Shown here: piece by piece, positions 1 through 7,226 of the stretch
Position numbering within the stretch: position 1 is the first letter of the stretch
How the letters are laid out: each line of letters opens with the position of its first letter
Source of the DNA: RUG100 sp034927505
Lineage (GTDB): Bacteria; Bacillota; Clostridia; Peptostreptococcales; Anaerovoracaceae
Length of the DNA: 27,732 nucleotides
NCBI GenBank assembly: GCA_034927505.1
Contig: JAYFPY010000018.1
Location: forward strand, 1-27,732
Direction of reading: 5' to 3'
The notes under the pieces: generated by a model
Database searches by the model: none
What the model was told of the DNA's origin: nothing
What the model saw: the letters and a program-made list of their open reading frames with translations, nothing else
Program-made: the position numbers and the translations under genes

Positions 1-159
1 AGCAACAACGGATGCAATCGTCAGTGTGATTGCGGATTCAGTCTGGATGGTAAGCCACCAGATAATGGCAAACTGCACTGCGGCAGAACCCAATATTGAA
101 AAAGCTTGTCCTGCATATATTATAGCAAATTGTTTTTTCCAGTTTATTATTTTGTTCAT
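1..159 (-). CDS. MFS efflux transporter, N-terminal part only
   Basis: Only the first 53 codons are in the window; the gene continues past position 1. The protein starts MNKIINWKKQFAIIYAGQAF, then a hydrophobic stretch and the phrase QFAIIWWLTIQTESAI. This layout (short basic N-terminus, WAGQ/YAGQ motif, first membrane helix, W-L-T-x-x-T-x-S-A) is that of the 12-helix drug:proton antiporters related to macrolide efflux protein Mef. The start has a good ribosome binding site (AAAGGAG about 11 bases upstream). A leader peptide and hairpins precede it. With lnu- and vat-like genes upstream on the same strand, an antibiotic export role is likely. The substrate cannot be told from 53 residues. Confidence 0.65.
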   Translation of the reverse strand, partial: MNKIINWKKQFAIIYAGQAFSILGSAAVQFAIIWWLTIQTESAITLTIASVVA

Positions 160-217
160 TTTTAAGAAATCTCCTTTTATAAAATCAGTTTATGCAACAT
201 TACAAGCTGCACATTTA

Positions 218-322
218 CAAAAACATAATTTTATAAGGAAGATTTGAAATCTTATTTTCCTTATAGACTATGTTTTTAAACACAACAAATAAACTCCTAA
301 GAGTTCGTGCTTAAAAACATAT
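218..322 (-). promoter_or_regulatory. Predicted attenuator hairpins before the MFS pump
   Basis: Three segments can pair in two exclusive ways on the minus-strand transcript. Segment 1 (TATGTTTTTAA, 311-321) pairs with segment 2 (TTAAAAACATA, 269-279), enclosing a smaller AACTC/GAGTT hairpin. Segment 2 can instead pair with segment 3 (TATGTTTTTG, 218-227). Between 2 and 3 lies another hairpin with 9-bp arms (232-240 and 256-264). A ribosome stalled in the leader peptide could shift the balance between these forms. No classical long U-run follows the hairpin, so control might be at translation as much as at termination. Confidence 0.45.
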
Positions 323-351
323 ATTACATGAATACTATCCACATAGGTCAT
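268..351 (-). CDS. 27-aa leader peptide upstream of the MFS pump
   Basis: A 28-codon frame (ATG to TAG) begins MTYVDSIHVIYVFKHELLG and ends with CLKT. It is preceded by a purine-rich stretch (AGGAAGTGAGG) at plausible ribosome binding distance. Its last third and stop codon lie inside the inverted repeat 269-279/311-321, so translation would melt that hairpin. This is the organisation of the leader peptides that control inducible ribosome-targeting resistance genes. The product itself matches nothing I know. Calling it real rests on position, ribosome binding site and overlap with the hairpin; codon use is not informative at this length. Confidence 0.5.
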   Translation of the reverse strand: MTYVDSIHVIYVFKHELLGVYLLCLKT

Positions 352-405
352 TGCCTCACTTCCTGTTTTTAATTTTATTGCATAAAAGCGTACTGGTAAG
401 GTTTG

Positions 406-1188
406 CTACTTCCTGCTCAACTTCTCACCCATTTTTTTGCCGATGTAAAAAACATACCCATAATGCTGCTTGTGCTTTTCATATAAATCAACCTCATACT
501 TCATACTGTGGACATAGTCCTCTACGGTTTTATCTTCCGGATATTTTATCAAAAGCTCTTTTTCTGTTGCCTGACGTGGGATAAAATAATTTTGAATCCA
601 ACATTCCTCTGGTAATGTAAATGCTGCAACAAAACTATACCCCGATTTTTGCATTGATTCGATATTGCTTTCTATCGAATACAAACCACTACCTGCATCA
701 ATCCAGAACTTCTCTATTTCGGCAGGCTTTTCTGTGGTAAGCCACGAGGGACTGGTTACGGCTATATATCCATCTGTTTTGAGAAAGCCATTCCAGTAGC
801 TAAGTGTTTTTTCAAACCCTAAGCTGTCTATCATTCCCTCAGACCAGATAAGGTCGAACCCATCTTTTTCAAAAGGGAGTTTTAGGGCGTCGCCGACAAT
901 ACCTTGCACTCTGTCGGAAAAATTATGTTTCTTGGAAGCATCGTTAAAAATGTTTATAAAATCAGCTACCATATCTACGCCTGTAATATGACCACCAGTA
1001 TTCTTTGCAAGTATCATCGTTTGACCGCCTGTACCGCAGCCGATATCTGCTATCTTTGAATTGCTGTCAAGGTTCATTATGAAACTTAGGGCTTTTAGCG
1101 TCATTTCAGCACTTCCTGGGCCTTGCCTTTCTAAGTCGAGATGGCTTTCGATTAATAATTCGAATTCTGTTATTGTTTTATTTTTCAT
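406..1188 (-). CDS. Class I SAM-dependent methyltransferase, small-molecule type
   Basis: 260 aa with a Rossmann methyltransferase fold. SAM-binding motif I is DIGCGTGGQT (residues 48-57), the acidic ribose-binding position follows in ITGVDM, and the motif around GDALKLPF and DLIWSEGMIDSLG fits motifs II and III of the UbiE/Methyltransf_11 group. It lacks the rRNA adenine-methylase signature of Erm proteins. The gene overlaps the 71-aa gene before it by 11 bases, and that gene overlaps the vat-like gene, so all three are probably translated together. The target is unknown; modification of an antibiotic or another small molecule is an inference from context. Confidence 0.75.
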   Translation of the reverse strand: MKNKTITEFELLIESHLDLERQGPGSAEMTLKALSFIMNLDSNSKIADIGCGTGGQTMILAKNTGGHITGVDMVADFINIFNDASKKHNFSDRVQGIVGDALKLPFEKDGFDLIWSEGMIDSLGFEKTLSYWNGFLKTDGYIAVTSPSWLTTEKPAEIEKFWIDAGSGLYSIESNIESMQKSGYSFVAAFTLPEECWIQNYFIPRQATEKELLIKYPEDKTVEDYVHSMKYEVDLYEKHKQHYGYVFYIGKKMGEKLSRK

Positions 1189-1393
1189 CGTATATCTCCT
1201 TTAGCTCTTTTTCCAGCAAATTCACCGCAATTTCAAAAGCGACGATTCGTCTTTTTGCAAGTGTAACCTGCGATTTATATCTATCAGGATTTTCCTTTGA
1301 CTCAAGTGTTTTAAGTGTTTCTGTTAGCTTGTGAATGGTTGAATCAATCTGCCGTTTGGCTTCGAACAGTTCTTCTTTCGAGTACACGCTCAT
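1178..1393 (-). CDS. Small charged helical protein in the resistance operon
   Basis: 71 aa, MSVYSKEELFEAKRQIDSTI at the start, very rich in K and E and with heptad-like spacing of L and I, so probably two antiparallel helices. There is no signal peptide or membrane segment. The start codon overlaps the stop of the vat-like gene (ATGA) and the stop lies inside the methyltransferase gene, which argues strongly that it is a real, co-translated gene. Small helical proteins of this look occur next to resistance genes in Clostridia elements, but I know no function for them. Confidence 0.65.
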   Translation of the reverse strand: MSVYSKEELFEAKRQIDSTIHKLTETLKTLESKENPDRYKSQVTLAKRRIVAFEIAVNLLEKELKEIYDEK

Positions 1394-2025
1394 TTTATCT
1401 CCTTTATTTTTTCAAGGTCGGCACTACACAAAGCCTCAAGGTTATCAAAAATCTTTTTAGCAGGCCATTCCCACCACTTTAATTCCAGCAGATAGTCAAT
1501 GAGTTCGTCCTCGAACCTTTTCTTAATTATTTTTATAGGATTGCCACCTGCAATATGATAAGCCGGTATATCTTTTGTAACTACTGAATTGGCAGCAACA
1601 ATTGTTCCATCACCAATATGCACGCCGGGCATTACAGTTACATTTTGACCTATCCACACATCATTGCCGACAACAGTATCTCCTTTGAAAGGTAAATCCT
1701 CAAGTGCCGGAGTTGCCCTTTCCCAACCATTTCCCATAATGTTAAAAGGGTAAGTAGTGACGCTGCACATTCTATGATTCGCACCGTTCATTATAAATTC
1801 GATACCTTTCGCTATAGCGCAGAATTTCCCAATGATGAGCTTATCACCTAAAAATTCATAGTGATGCGTAACGTGCTCTTCAAAGCGCTCTGCACCACTG
1901 ATATCGTCATAGTAGGTGTAATCACCGATGACAATATTTGGGCGTGTGATTACATTTTTAATGTAGCATACGCTTTTTATTTTTTCATTCGGATAAATTG
2001 AATTTGGATCTGGTCCATATTGCAT
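1390..2025 (-). CDS. vat: Vat-type xenobiotic (streptogramin A) O-acetyltransferase
   Basis: 211 aa, the usual length of the Vat/CatB xenobiotic acetyltransferases. It begins with GPDPNSIYP, typical of Vat, and contains FIMNGANHRM with the likely catalytic His84, followed by left-handed beta-helix hexapeptide repeats (VVGNDVWIGQNVTVMPGVHIGDGTIVAA, residues about 117-145 region) and a C-terminal helical part with a W-W-x-W stretch. Vat enzymes are trimers that acetylate streptogramin A using acetyl-CoA. The NGANHRM context fits Vat better than chloramphenicol-type CatB, but substrate cannot be proven by sequence reading. RBS GAGGAG precedes the ATG. It heads a tightly coupled three-gene unit, 62 bases after lnu. 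Confidence 0.8.
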   Translation of the reverse strand: MQYGPDPNSIYPNEKIKSVCYIKNVITRPNIVIGDYTYYDDISGAERFEEHVTHHYEFLGDKLIIGKFCAIAKGIEFIMNGANHRMCSVTTYPFNIMGNGWERATPALEDLPFKGDTVVGNDVWIGQNVTVMPGVHIGDGTIVAANSVVTKDIPAYHIAGGNPIKIIKKRFEDELIDYLLELKWWEWPAKKIFDNLEALCSADLEKIKEIK

Positions 2026-2087
2026 AAATAATTCTCCTCAAATGGGGCCTTGTGTTTAATCTCAAGGACATATTGAAATCTGTTCAG

Positions 2088-2582
2088 TTACTTATATTCC
2101 TTCGGAATAGGAACATTAAATCTTTCGCATAGTAACCTTACGTCATGAATATCATTTTCATCATGCTCATATCCCATGTGAAATAAAACTTGATTTTCAG
2201 CATCTATACACTTTACAACTTTATCACCTATTTTCCCAATGCCACTAAACACGTTTGGTGGATACGTTTCACCTTCAAAAACAAGGTATCCTTGTTCGTT
2301 GAATTCAAATACATGAAGATCGATTATCCTGTCTTTAGCGTCCTTCCAAACCGTGTGATTTGTAGTGGTATATGCTTCAATAACTTCAGCAAAGCCTTTT
2401 TCTTTCAATATTTCAATAAAATCTTTGCTGTTTTTTTCTTCCACAAATAAATCAATATCGTTGTGGAACCTTGTTTCTTCTCCTAATAGAGCATCAACTC
2501 CCCAGCCACCATCTAACCAAATGGCAATCCCATTTTCTTCGGCGTATAAAATTATCTCAATGGCATCTTTTTTATTTACCAT
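2088..2582 (-). CDS. lnu: Lincosamide nucleotidyltransferase, Lnu(C)-like
   Basis: 164 aa. It has the nucleotidyltransferase core LDGGWGVDALLG (GGWGVD at residues 25-30) followed by HNDIDLFV, giving the G-G...D-x-D metal-binding pattern (Asp42, Asp44), and a C-terminal block ENQVLFHMGYEHDENDIHDV typical of the Lnu(A)/Lnu(C) group. Enzymes of this family adenylate lincomycin and clindamycin. The start has a strong GGAGGAG site. The main alternative is another aminoglycoside/lincosamide-type nucleotidyltransferase, but length and the WLDGGWGVD phrase favour Lnu. The promoter seems to come partly from an insertion-sequence-like repeat just upstream. Confidence 0.78.
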   Translation of the reverse strand: MVNKKDAIEIILYAEENGIAIWLDGGWGVDALLGEETRFHNDIDLFVEEKNSKDFIEILKEKGFAEVIEAYTTTNHTVWKDAKDRIIDLHVFEFNEQGYLVFEGETYPPNVFSGIGKIGDKVVKCIDAENQVLFHMGYEHDENDIHDVRLLCERFNVPIPKEYK

Positions 2583-2615
2583 GCAACTCCTCCGTTCAAA
2601 TTCTAATTTATCGCT

Positions 2616-2645
2616 ACAATAGCAACGTTTTTAACCAACATCCAA
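2616..2645 (-). promoter_or_regulatory. Predicted lnu promoter with -35 inside an IS-like repeat
   Basis: On the minus strand TTGGAT (2640-2645) and TATTGT (2616-2621) are spaced by 18 bases, about 35 bases ahead of the lnu start. The -35 hexamer lies in the repeat copy closest to lnu. The other three copies read TTAGAT at this place, so this copy is nearer to consensus. Confidence 0.45.
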
Positions 2646-2754
2646 CCTGACCACACAACCTCAAAAGTTTCCGAAAAAACATCTAACCTGACCACTCGCG
2701 ACCACTGACATCTAACCTGCTCTGTCGCCAAGCACTGACATCTAACCTGACCAC
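2638..2754 (-). repeat. Four direct repeats, IS21-type end remnant (inferred)
   Basis: On the minus strand the unit GTGGTCAGGTTAGATGT occurs complete at 2738-2754 and 2679-2695, with one change at 2638-2654 (TTGGAT), and in a shortened form at 2708-2720 (plus-strand ACATCTAACCTGC). The two copies at 2703-2719 and 2733-2749 share 17 bases with a 30-bp period. IS21-family elements carry several such repeats at their ends as transposase binding sites, and TGGTCAGGTT-like units fit that family. No istA or istB gene is present, so this would be a leftover end. The family assignment is inference. Confidence 0.45.
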
Positions 2755-2877
2755 TTGACTATAAAAAAGTGGCTTTATGGACTTGTTACCTTGAACCGAT
2801 AAAATTATGTTTTTGACTCAATGGGTTTTGTACCCATGTGTGCTAAAAGCATTGATATATAAGGGTTTTCAGCAAAA
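2755..2877. other. Gene-free junction between resistance cluster and rlmD
   Basis: No open frame or convincing terminator was found. There is a small hairpin (ATGGGT at 2821-2826 with ACCCAT at 2832-2837) downstream of rlmD, but no U-run follows it. Base composition shifts here from AT-rich accessory DNA to the more GC-rich core. Confidence 0.4.
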
Positions 2878-4032
2878 TCAATCTTTTATGCGTGACATCA
2901 ATACTACGCACTCAACGTGTCTCGTATTCGGAAAATTATCGAATGGTTTCATGTACTTGACTTTGTAACCGTAGTATTCGAAATAATAGAGATTTGGGAA
3001 CAGTGTTTTCGGATTGCATGATATGTATACGATCTGCTCTACGCCGTATCCGATGATCTTGTCCAGAGCTTTTTCGGAGATCCCTGCCCGAGGCGGGTCG
3101 AGAACTATGACGTCCGGTTTTTTATCCAGCCCGGATAGAACTTTAAAAACATCTCCGGCTATGAATTCGCAGTTTGAAAGTCCGTTGAGCTCTGCGTTTT
3201 CCCTTGCGGCTCTGACCGCTTCCTCGACGATCTCTACTCCGGTGACGTGGGCAGCCTTCAGCGCCAGTGTCTGGGTTATGGTCCCTGTGCCGCAGAACAA
3301 ATCAAAAACATTTTTGTTTTCATAGTCGTCTATCAGATCCAGGGCCTCAGTATACAATTTTTCTACAGCTGCCACGTTGGTTTGAAAAAAAGAAAAAGCG
3401 CTGACTTTGAAATCCAGGCCCATTATTTTTTCCATGTAGTAATCTCTGCCCCATAGCAGTTTCATGCTTTCCGGTTTGACTGCATCGCCTTTGTCATCGT
3501 TGAAAGTCCGCATGATCCCCTTGATGTCATGTTCCGTTTCCAGATCCAGCAGCATGGCGACGAATCCCTCTTCGTCGAATCCGGGCTCAGTGGTGGTGAC
3601 GATGTTGACGATCATCTCGCCGGTATGTATGCCCGCTCTGACTATAAGATTCCTGAGAAGCCCGCTGTGTCTTCTCTTGTGATATTTGGTGTAGCCGCTG
3701 CAGTATCCAAGGACTGCATCCAGCACTTTATTGAAGTCCTCATGTACCAGCTGGCATTGGTCTACTGTCACGATGGACATGAAGTTTCCTTTTTTATGCA
3801 TGCCCAAAGTCATCGGCCCATCTTTTTCAAGATCGCCGAATGTATATTCCATTTTGTTTCTGTATCGGTACTGCGACGGACTGCCTTCGATGGGCTCTGT
3901 CCGCTCCGGGCTGATCTCCTTTGCGGCCATCAGATCCAGGACTTCCTGTTCCTTTATCTTCAGCTGTTCTTCGTATGAAATGCCCTGATAGATGCAGCCT
4001 CCGCAGTATTCATCGTGTTTACATATATCCAT
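2878..4032 (-). CDS. rlmD: 23S rRNA (uracil-C5) methyltransferase, RlmD/RumA family
   Basis: 384 aa from the chosen start. An iron-sulfur cluster pattern opens the protein (Cys4, Cys10, Cys13 in CKHDEYCGGC, and a fourth Cys in VDQCQLVH). The C-terminal half is a class I methyltransferase: FFQTN, DLFCGTGTITQTLA (SAM site), VLDPPRAG and the catalytic-cysteine motif YISCNP. This family makes m5U in 23S rRNA or tRNA; Firmicutes members such as RlmCD may modify two sites. An upstream in-frame ATG at 4065 lies deep inside tgt; the ATG at 4032 has GAGGAG about 13 bases before it and starts right at the cluster motif. It is last in the ruvCAB-queA-tgt run and overlaps the tgt stop by 14 bases. Confidence 0.85.
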   Translation of the reverse strand: MDICKHDEYCGGCIYQGISYEEQLKIKEQEVLDLMAAKEISPERTEPIEGSPSQYRYRNKMEYTFGDLEKDGPMTLGMHKKGNFMSIVTVDQCQLVHEDFNKVLDAVLGYCSGYTKYHKRRHSGLLRNLIVRAGIHTGEMIVNIVTTTEPGFDEEGFVAMLLDLETEHDIKGIMRTFNDDKGDAVKPESMKLLWGRDYYMEKIMGLDFKVSAFSFFQTNVAAVEKLYTEALDLIDDYENKNVFDLFCGTGTITQTLALKAAHVTGVEIVEEAVRAARENAELNGLSNCEFIAGDVFKVLSGLDKKPDVIVLDPPRAGISEKALDKIIGYGVEQIVYISCNPKTLFPNLYYFEYYGYKVKYMKPFDNFPNTRHVECVVLMSRIKD

Positions 4033-5131
4033 ATTTTCGATAAAACTCCTCTTTATGTTCTGCAAATCTATCCTCTTCTATGGACCTTCTGATCCCTGCC
4101 ATGGTATTGACAAGGAAATGCAGATTGTGTTCCGTCAGCAGCATGGAACTGAGTATCTCGCCTGATTTGAACAAGTGCCTCAGATATGCTCTGCTGTAGT
4201 TCCTGCATGTATAACAGTCGCACTCCGGATCCAGAGGCAAAAAGTCTCGCTCGAATCTGGCATTCTTGATATTGACCTGACCAAAGCTGGTCAATGCCGT
4301 TCCGTTACGTCCGATCCTGGTCGGCAGCACGCAGTCGAACATATCGATGCCCCGCTCAACGCCTTCAAAAAGATAGTCGGGAGTCCCGACGCCCATCAGA
4401 TATCGGGGCTTGTCCTCCGGCAGCAGATCTACGCATCCGTCCAGCACGCTGCACATCAGCTCTTTTGGCTCGCCGACAGACAGCCCGCCGATGGCGTATC
4501 CGGGAAGATCCATCTTTACGATATCTTCGGCACTTTTTCTGCGAAGATCATCGTACATACCGCCCTGCATTATCCCGAAAAGGGACTGAGTTTCAGTATC
4601 CTTGTGAGCTGCTTTGCACCGCTCCAGCCATCTTGTGGTCCGCTCCATGGACGGCATCACATATTCCCTGTCCGCAGGATAAGGCGCACATTCGTCAAAA
4701 GCCATTATTATATCGGACCCCAGCGCATTCTGAACTTCCATGGATTTCTCCGGGCTGAGCATATGCCGGGATCCGTCGATATGAGAAGCGAACTCCGCGC
4801 CCTCTTCTGTTATTTTTCGCATGTCGCCCAGACTGAACACCTGAAAGCCGCCGCTGTCGGTCAGGATAGGCCTGTCCCAGTTCATGAACTTGTGAAGTCC
4901 GCCCGCCGCCTTTACCACATCGTGACCCGGTCTCAAATAGAGATGATATGTGTTCGCCAATATTATTTCCGCGCCCAGTTCCTTCACTGATTCCGGCTTC
5001 ATGGCCTTGACAGTGGCTGCTGTTCCCACAGGCATGAAAACGGGGGTCTGGATCTTGCCGTGGGGAGCAGTTATCGTTCCCCGCCTGGCCTTTCCGTCCT
5101 TATGCAATAATTTATATGTAACTGCCGTCAT
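4019..5131 (-). CDS. tgt: tRNA-guanine transglycosylase
   Basis: 370 aa, full length for the bacterial family. Substrate-pocket motif ILTDSGGFQVFSLG holds the active-site Asp92, the second catalytic motif MFDCVLPTRIGRNG follows, and zinc is bound by the CDCYTCRNYSRAYLRHL segment (three Cys plus a His). The enzyme swaps the guanine at position 34 of tRNAs with GUN anticodons for preQ1, the step before QueA. The ribosome binding site GGAGAACAGA precedes the ATG, and the gene follows queA by 12 bases, so the two queuosine enzymes are made together. Confidence 0.96.
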   Translation of the reverse strand: MTAVTYKLLHKDGKARRGTITAPHGKIQTPVFMPVGTAATVKAMKPESVKELGAEIILANTYHLYLRPGHDVVKAAGGLHKFMNWDRPILTDSGGFQVFSLGDMRKITEEGAEFASHIDGSRHMLSPEKSMEVQNALGSDIIMAFDECAPYPADREYVMPSMERTTRWLERCKAAHKDTETQSLFGIMQGGMYDDLRRKSAEDIVKMDLPGYAIGGLSVGEPKELMCSVLDGCVDLLPEDKPRYLMGVGTPDYLFEGVERGIDMFDCVLPTRIGRNGTALTSFGQVNIKNARFERDFLPLDPECDCYTCRNYSRAYLRHLFKSGEILSSMLLTEHNLHFLVNTMAGIRRSIEEDRFAEHKEEFYRKYGYM

Positions 5132-5143
5132 TCTGTTCTCCGA

Positions 5144-6181
5144 TCATTTTATAAACATAGCGTCGCCGTAACTGAAAAATCTGTATTTCTCTTTCTTTGC
5201 CTCTTCGTAAGCCTCAAGTATCTTTTCCCTGTCATACAGTGCAGAGATCAGCATCATCAGCGTCGATTTGGGCAGATGGAAATTGGTTATCAGCCTGTCG
5301 GTGATCCTGAACTCGTATCCCGGATATATGAAGATGTCTGTGCTGCCGCTACCCGGTTTTACTTTCCAGCCTTCTCCTTCATCGACTGCAGCCGACTCCA
5401 CGGTCCTGGTCGAAGTCGTCCCCACGCATATGATCTTTCCGCCGGCCGCCTTTGTGTCATTTATGACATCAGCCGTTTCCTGAGATACTGTGTACTCCTC
5501 GAAATGCATGTGATGCTCCTCGACAGTCTCCGCCTTTACCGGTCTGAATGTACCTATGCCTACGTGAAGAGTCACATAAGCCAGCTTCACTCCCTTGGCT
5601 GCTGCCTTCCCAAGAAGCTCATCGGTAAAGTGAAGGCCGGCAGTAGGCGCGGCGACAGATCCGTCTATTTTTGAATACACGGTTTGATAACGCTCCCTGT
5701 CTTCGTCATCGGCCGGTCTTTCTATGTACGGAGGCAGAGGCATAGCTCCGATATGTTCCAGTCGCTCCATGAATATGCCTTCATAGTCGAATTCGACGAT
5801 GCGGGTACCGTCAGGACCGTTGTCTATTATATCCGCAGCAAAATCATCGGCGAATCTCACCCGGTCTCCCGGCTTGAGTCTTTTGCCCGGTCTGACCATG
5901 GTCTCCCATTTGTTGCCTTCCATCCTCTTTGTGAGGAGGAATTCTATCTTCGCCCCGGTCCCTTCCTTTTCACCGAAAAGCCGTGCCGGCAGCACTCTGG
6001 AATCGTTCAGCACAAGGCAGTCGCCCTCATCCAGATGATCCGCTATATTATAAAAGCGGTCATGTATAATATTGCCCGAATCCCTGTCCAGCACCATCAG
6101 TCTGCTGTTTTCTCTTTTGTCGGCAGGCTTTTGCGCTATCAGTTCTTCAGGCAGTTCATAATCGAAATCATTTACGTTCAT
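5144..6181 (-). CDS. queA: S-adenosylmethionine:tRNA ribosyltransferase-isomerase
   Basis: 345 aa, close to the usual length. It starts MNVNDFDYELPEELIAQKPA, the classical QueA N-terminus, with later family motifs VLNDSRVLPARL, APTAGLHFT and TNFHLPKSTLMMLISA. QueA adds the ribosyl group of SAM to preQ1 in tRNA, giving epoxyqueuosine. An in-frame ATG at 6232 would add 17 residues that overlap ruvB and do not look like QueA; the ATG at 6181 has GGAGTAGG in front of it and is preferred. It sits between ruvB (10-base gap) and tgt. Confidence 0.95.
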   Translation of the reverse strand: MNVNDFDYELPEELIAQKPADKRENSRLMVLDRDSGNIIHDRFYNIADHLDEGDCLVLNDSRVLPARLFGEKEGTGAKIEFLLTKRMEGNKWETMVRPGKRLKPGDRVRFADDFAADIIDNGPDGTRIVEFDYEGIFMERLEHIGAMPLPPYIERPADDEDRERYQTVYSKIDGSVAAPTAGLHFTDELLGKAAAKGVKLAYVTLHVGIGTFRPVKAETVEEHHMHFEEYTVSQETADVINDTKAAGGKIICVGTTSTRTVESAAVDEGEGWKVKPGSGSTDIFIYPGYEFRITDRLITNFHLPKSTLMMLISALYDREKILEAYEEAKKEKYRFFSYGDAMFIK

Positions 6182-6191
6182 TATATTTTTC

Positions 6192-7217
6192 CTACTCCAG
6201 TGTAAGCTGTTCTCCATCGGTTTCCAGACCAAGATGATGATACGCCTGTTCTGAAACCATTCTTCCCTGTTTTGTTCTGTGAAGGAACCCCGCCTGTATC
6301 AGATATGGTTCATACACATCTTCGATGGTGATCCTTTCCTCTCCTATTGCCGCAGCAATGGTATCTATCCCAACGGGTCCACCGTGGAACCGTTCTATTA
6401 TAACCCGCAGGATATCTCTGTCAAGGTTTTCAAGGCCCATTTCATCCACTCCCAGAGCATCGAGCGCTTTATTAGTTATCTTCAGATCTATGGCACCGTT
6501 GCCTTTTACCTGGGAAAAGTCTCTCACTCTCTTCAGTATCCGGTTGGCCACTCTGGGCGTCCCTCTGGATCTGACCGCCATTTCCCGCAGAGATTCTTCA
6601 TCGGTTTCCACACCCAGGATACCTGCCGACCTTCTGATAATGGTCATCAACTCATCTGTGGTGTAGTTTTCGAATTTGCATACCACGCCGAAACGGTCTC
6701 TCAAAGGAGCCGAAAGAGATCCGGCCCTTGTTGTTGCTCCTACCAAAGTGAATTTTGCAAGATCCAGCCTTATAGACCGGGCAGAAGGTCCTTTACCTAT
6801 TATTATGTCCAAAGCGAAATCCTCCATAGCCGAATAGAGTACTTCTTCTACGCTCCTGTTCAGTCTGTGGATCTCATCTATGAAAAGTACATCGTTTTCG
6901 TTGAGATTTGTCAGTATAGCTGCAAGATCCCCGGCCCTTTCTATGGCAGGGCCGCTGGTTATACGGATATCCACTCCCAGTTCATTGGCCATGATGCCGG
7001 CAAGTGTCGTCTTGCCCAGTCCGGGCGGCCCGTAGAAAAGCACATGATCCAGCTGTTCGCCTCGCGATTTTGCAGCCTCTATAAATATCTTCAGGTTGGA
7101 AGCCACAGTTTTCTGTCCTATAAAATCTTCAAGTTTCTGAGGTCTGAGATTTGTTTCGTTTTTTTCCTCTGCAGTGTTTTCCGCAGACGGTGTCGTTATT
7201 CTTTCTTCAGGTTCCAT
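6192..7217 (-). CDS. ruvB: Holliday junction branch-migration ATPase RuvB
   Basis: 341 aa. Walker A is GPPGLGKTT (residues 63-71), Walker B is FIDEIHRLN (Asp114, Glu115), sensor 1 is GATTRAGSLSAPLRDRFG, and the C-terminal winged helix ends the protein. The first 22 residues are a low-complexity acidic lead. RuvB hexamers drive branch migration together with RuvA, and RuvC cleaves. It follows ruvA by 9 bases. Confidence 0.97.
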   Translation of the reverse strand: MEPEERITTPSAENTAEEKNETNLRPQKLEDFIGQKTVASNLKIFIEAAKSRGEQLDHVLFYGPPGLGKTTLAGIMANELGVDIRITSGPAIERAGDLAAILTNLNENDVLFIDEIHRLNRSVEEVLYSAMEDFALDIIIGKGPSARSIRLDLAKFTLVGATTRAGSLSAPLRDRFGVVCKFENYTTDELMTIIRRSAGILGVETDEESLREMAVRSRGTPRVANRILKRVRDFSQVKGNGAIDLKITNKALDALGVDEMGLENLDRDILRVIIERFHGGPVGIDTIAAAIGEERITIEDVYEPYLIQAGFLHRTKQGRMVSEQAYHHLGLETDGEQLTLE

Positions 7218-7226
7218 AGCATTCCC

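Noticed and set aside
406..1188. Erm-type 23S rRNA methylase
   Set aside because: SAM motif and downstream motifs are of the UbiE/Methyltransf_11 type, and the Erm N-terminal and catalytic motifs are absent.
2638..2754. CRISPR-like short repeats
   Set aside because: Only four copies, repeat length 13-17, gaps of 24, 12 and 17 bases, no spacers of uniform length and no cas genes.
2821..2837. Terminator for rlmD
   Set aside because: The hairpin has only 6-bp arms and no U-run after it on the minus strand.
4032..4065. Longer rlmD start at 4065
   Set aside because: It would lie 47 bases inside tgt, and the ATG at 4032 begins at the conserved Cys motif with GAGGAG ahead of it.
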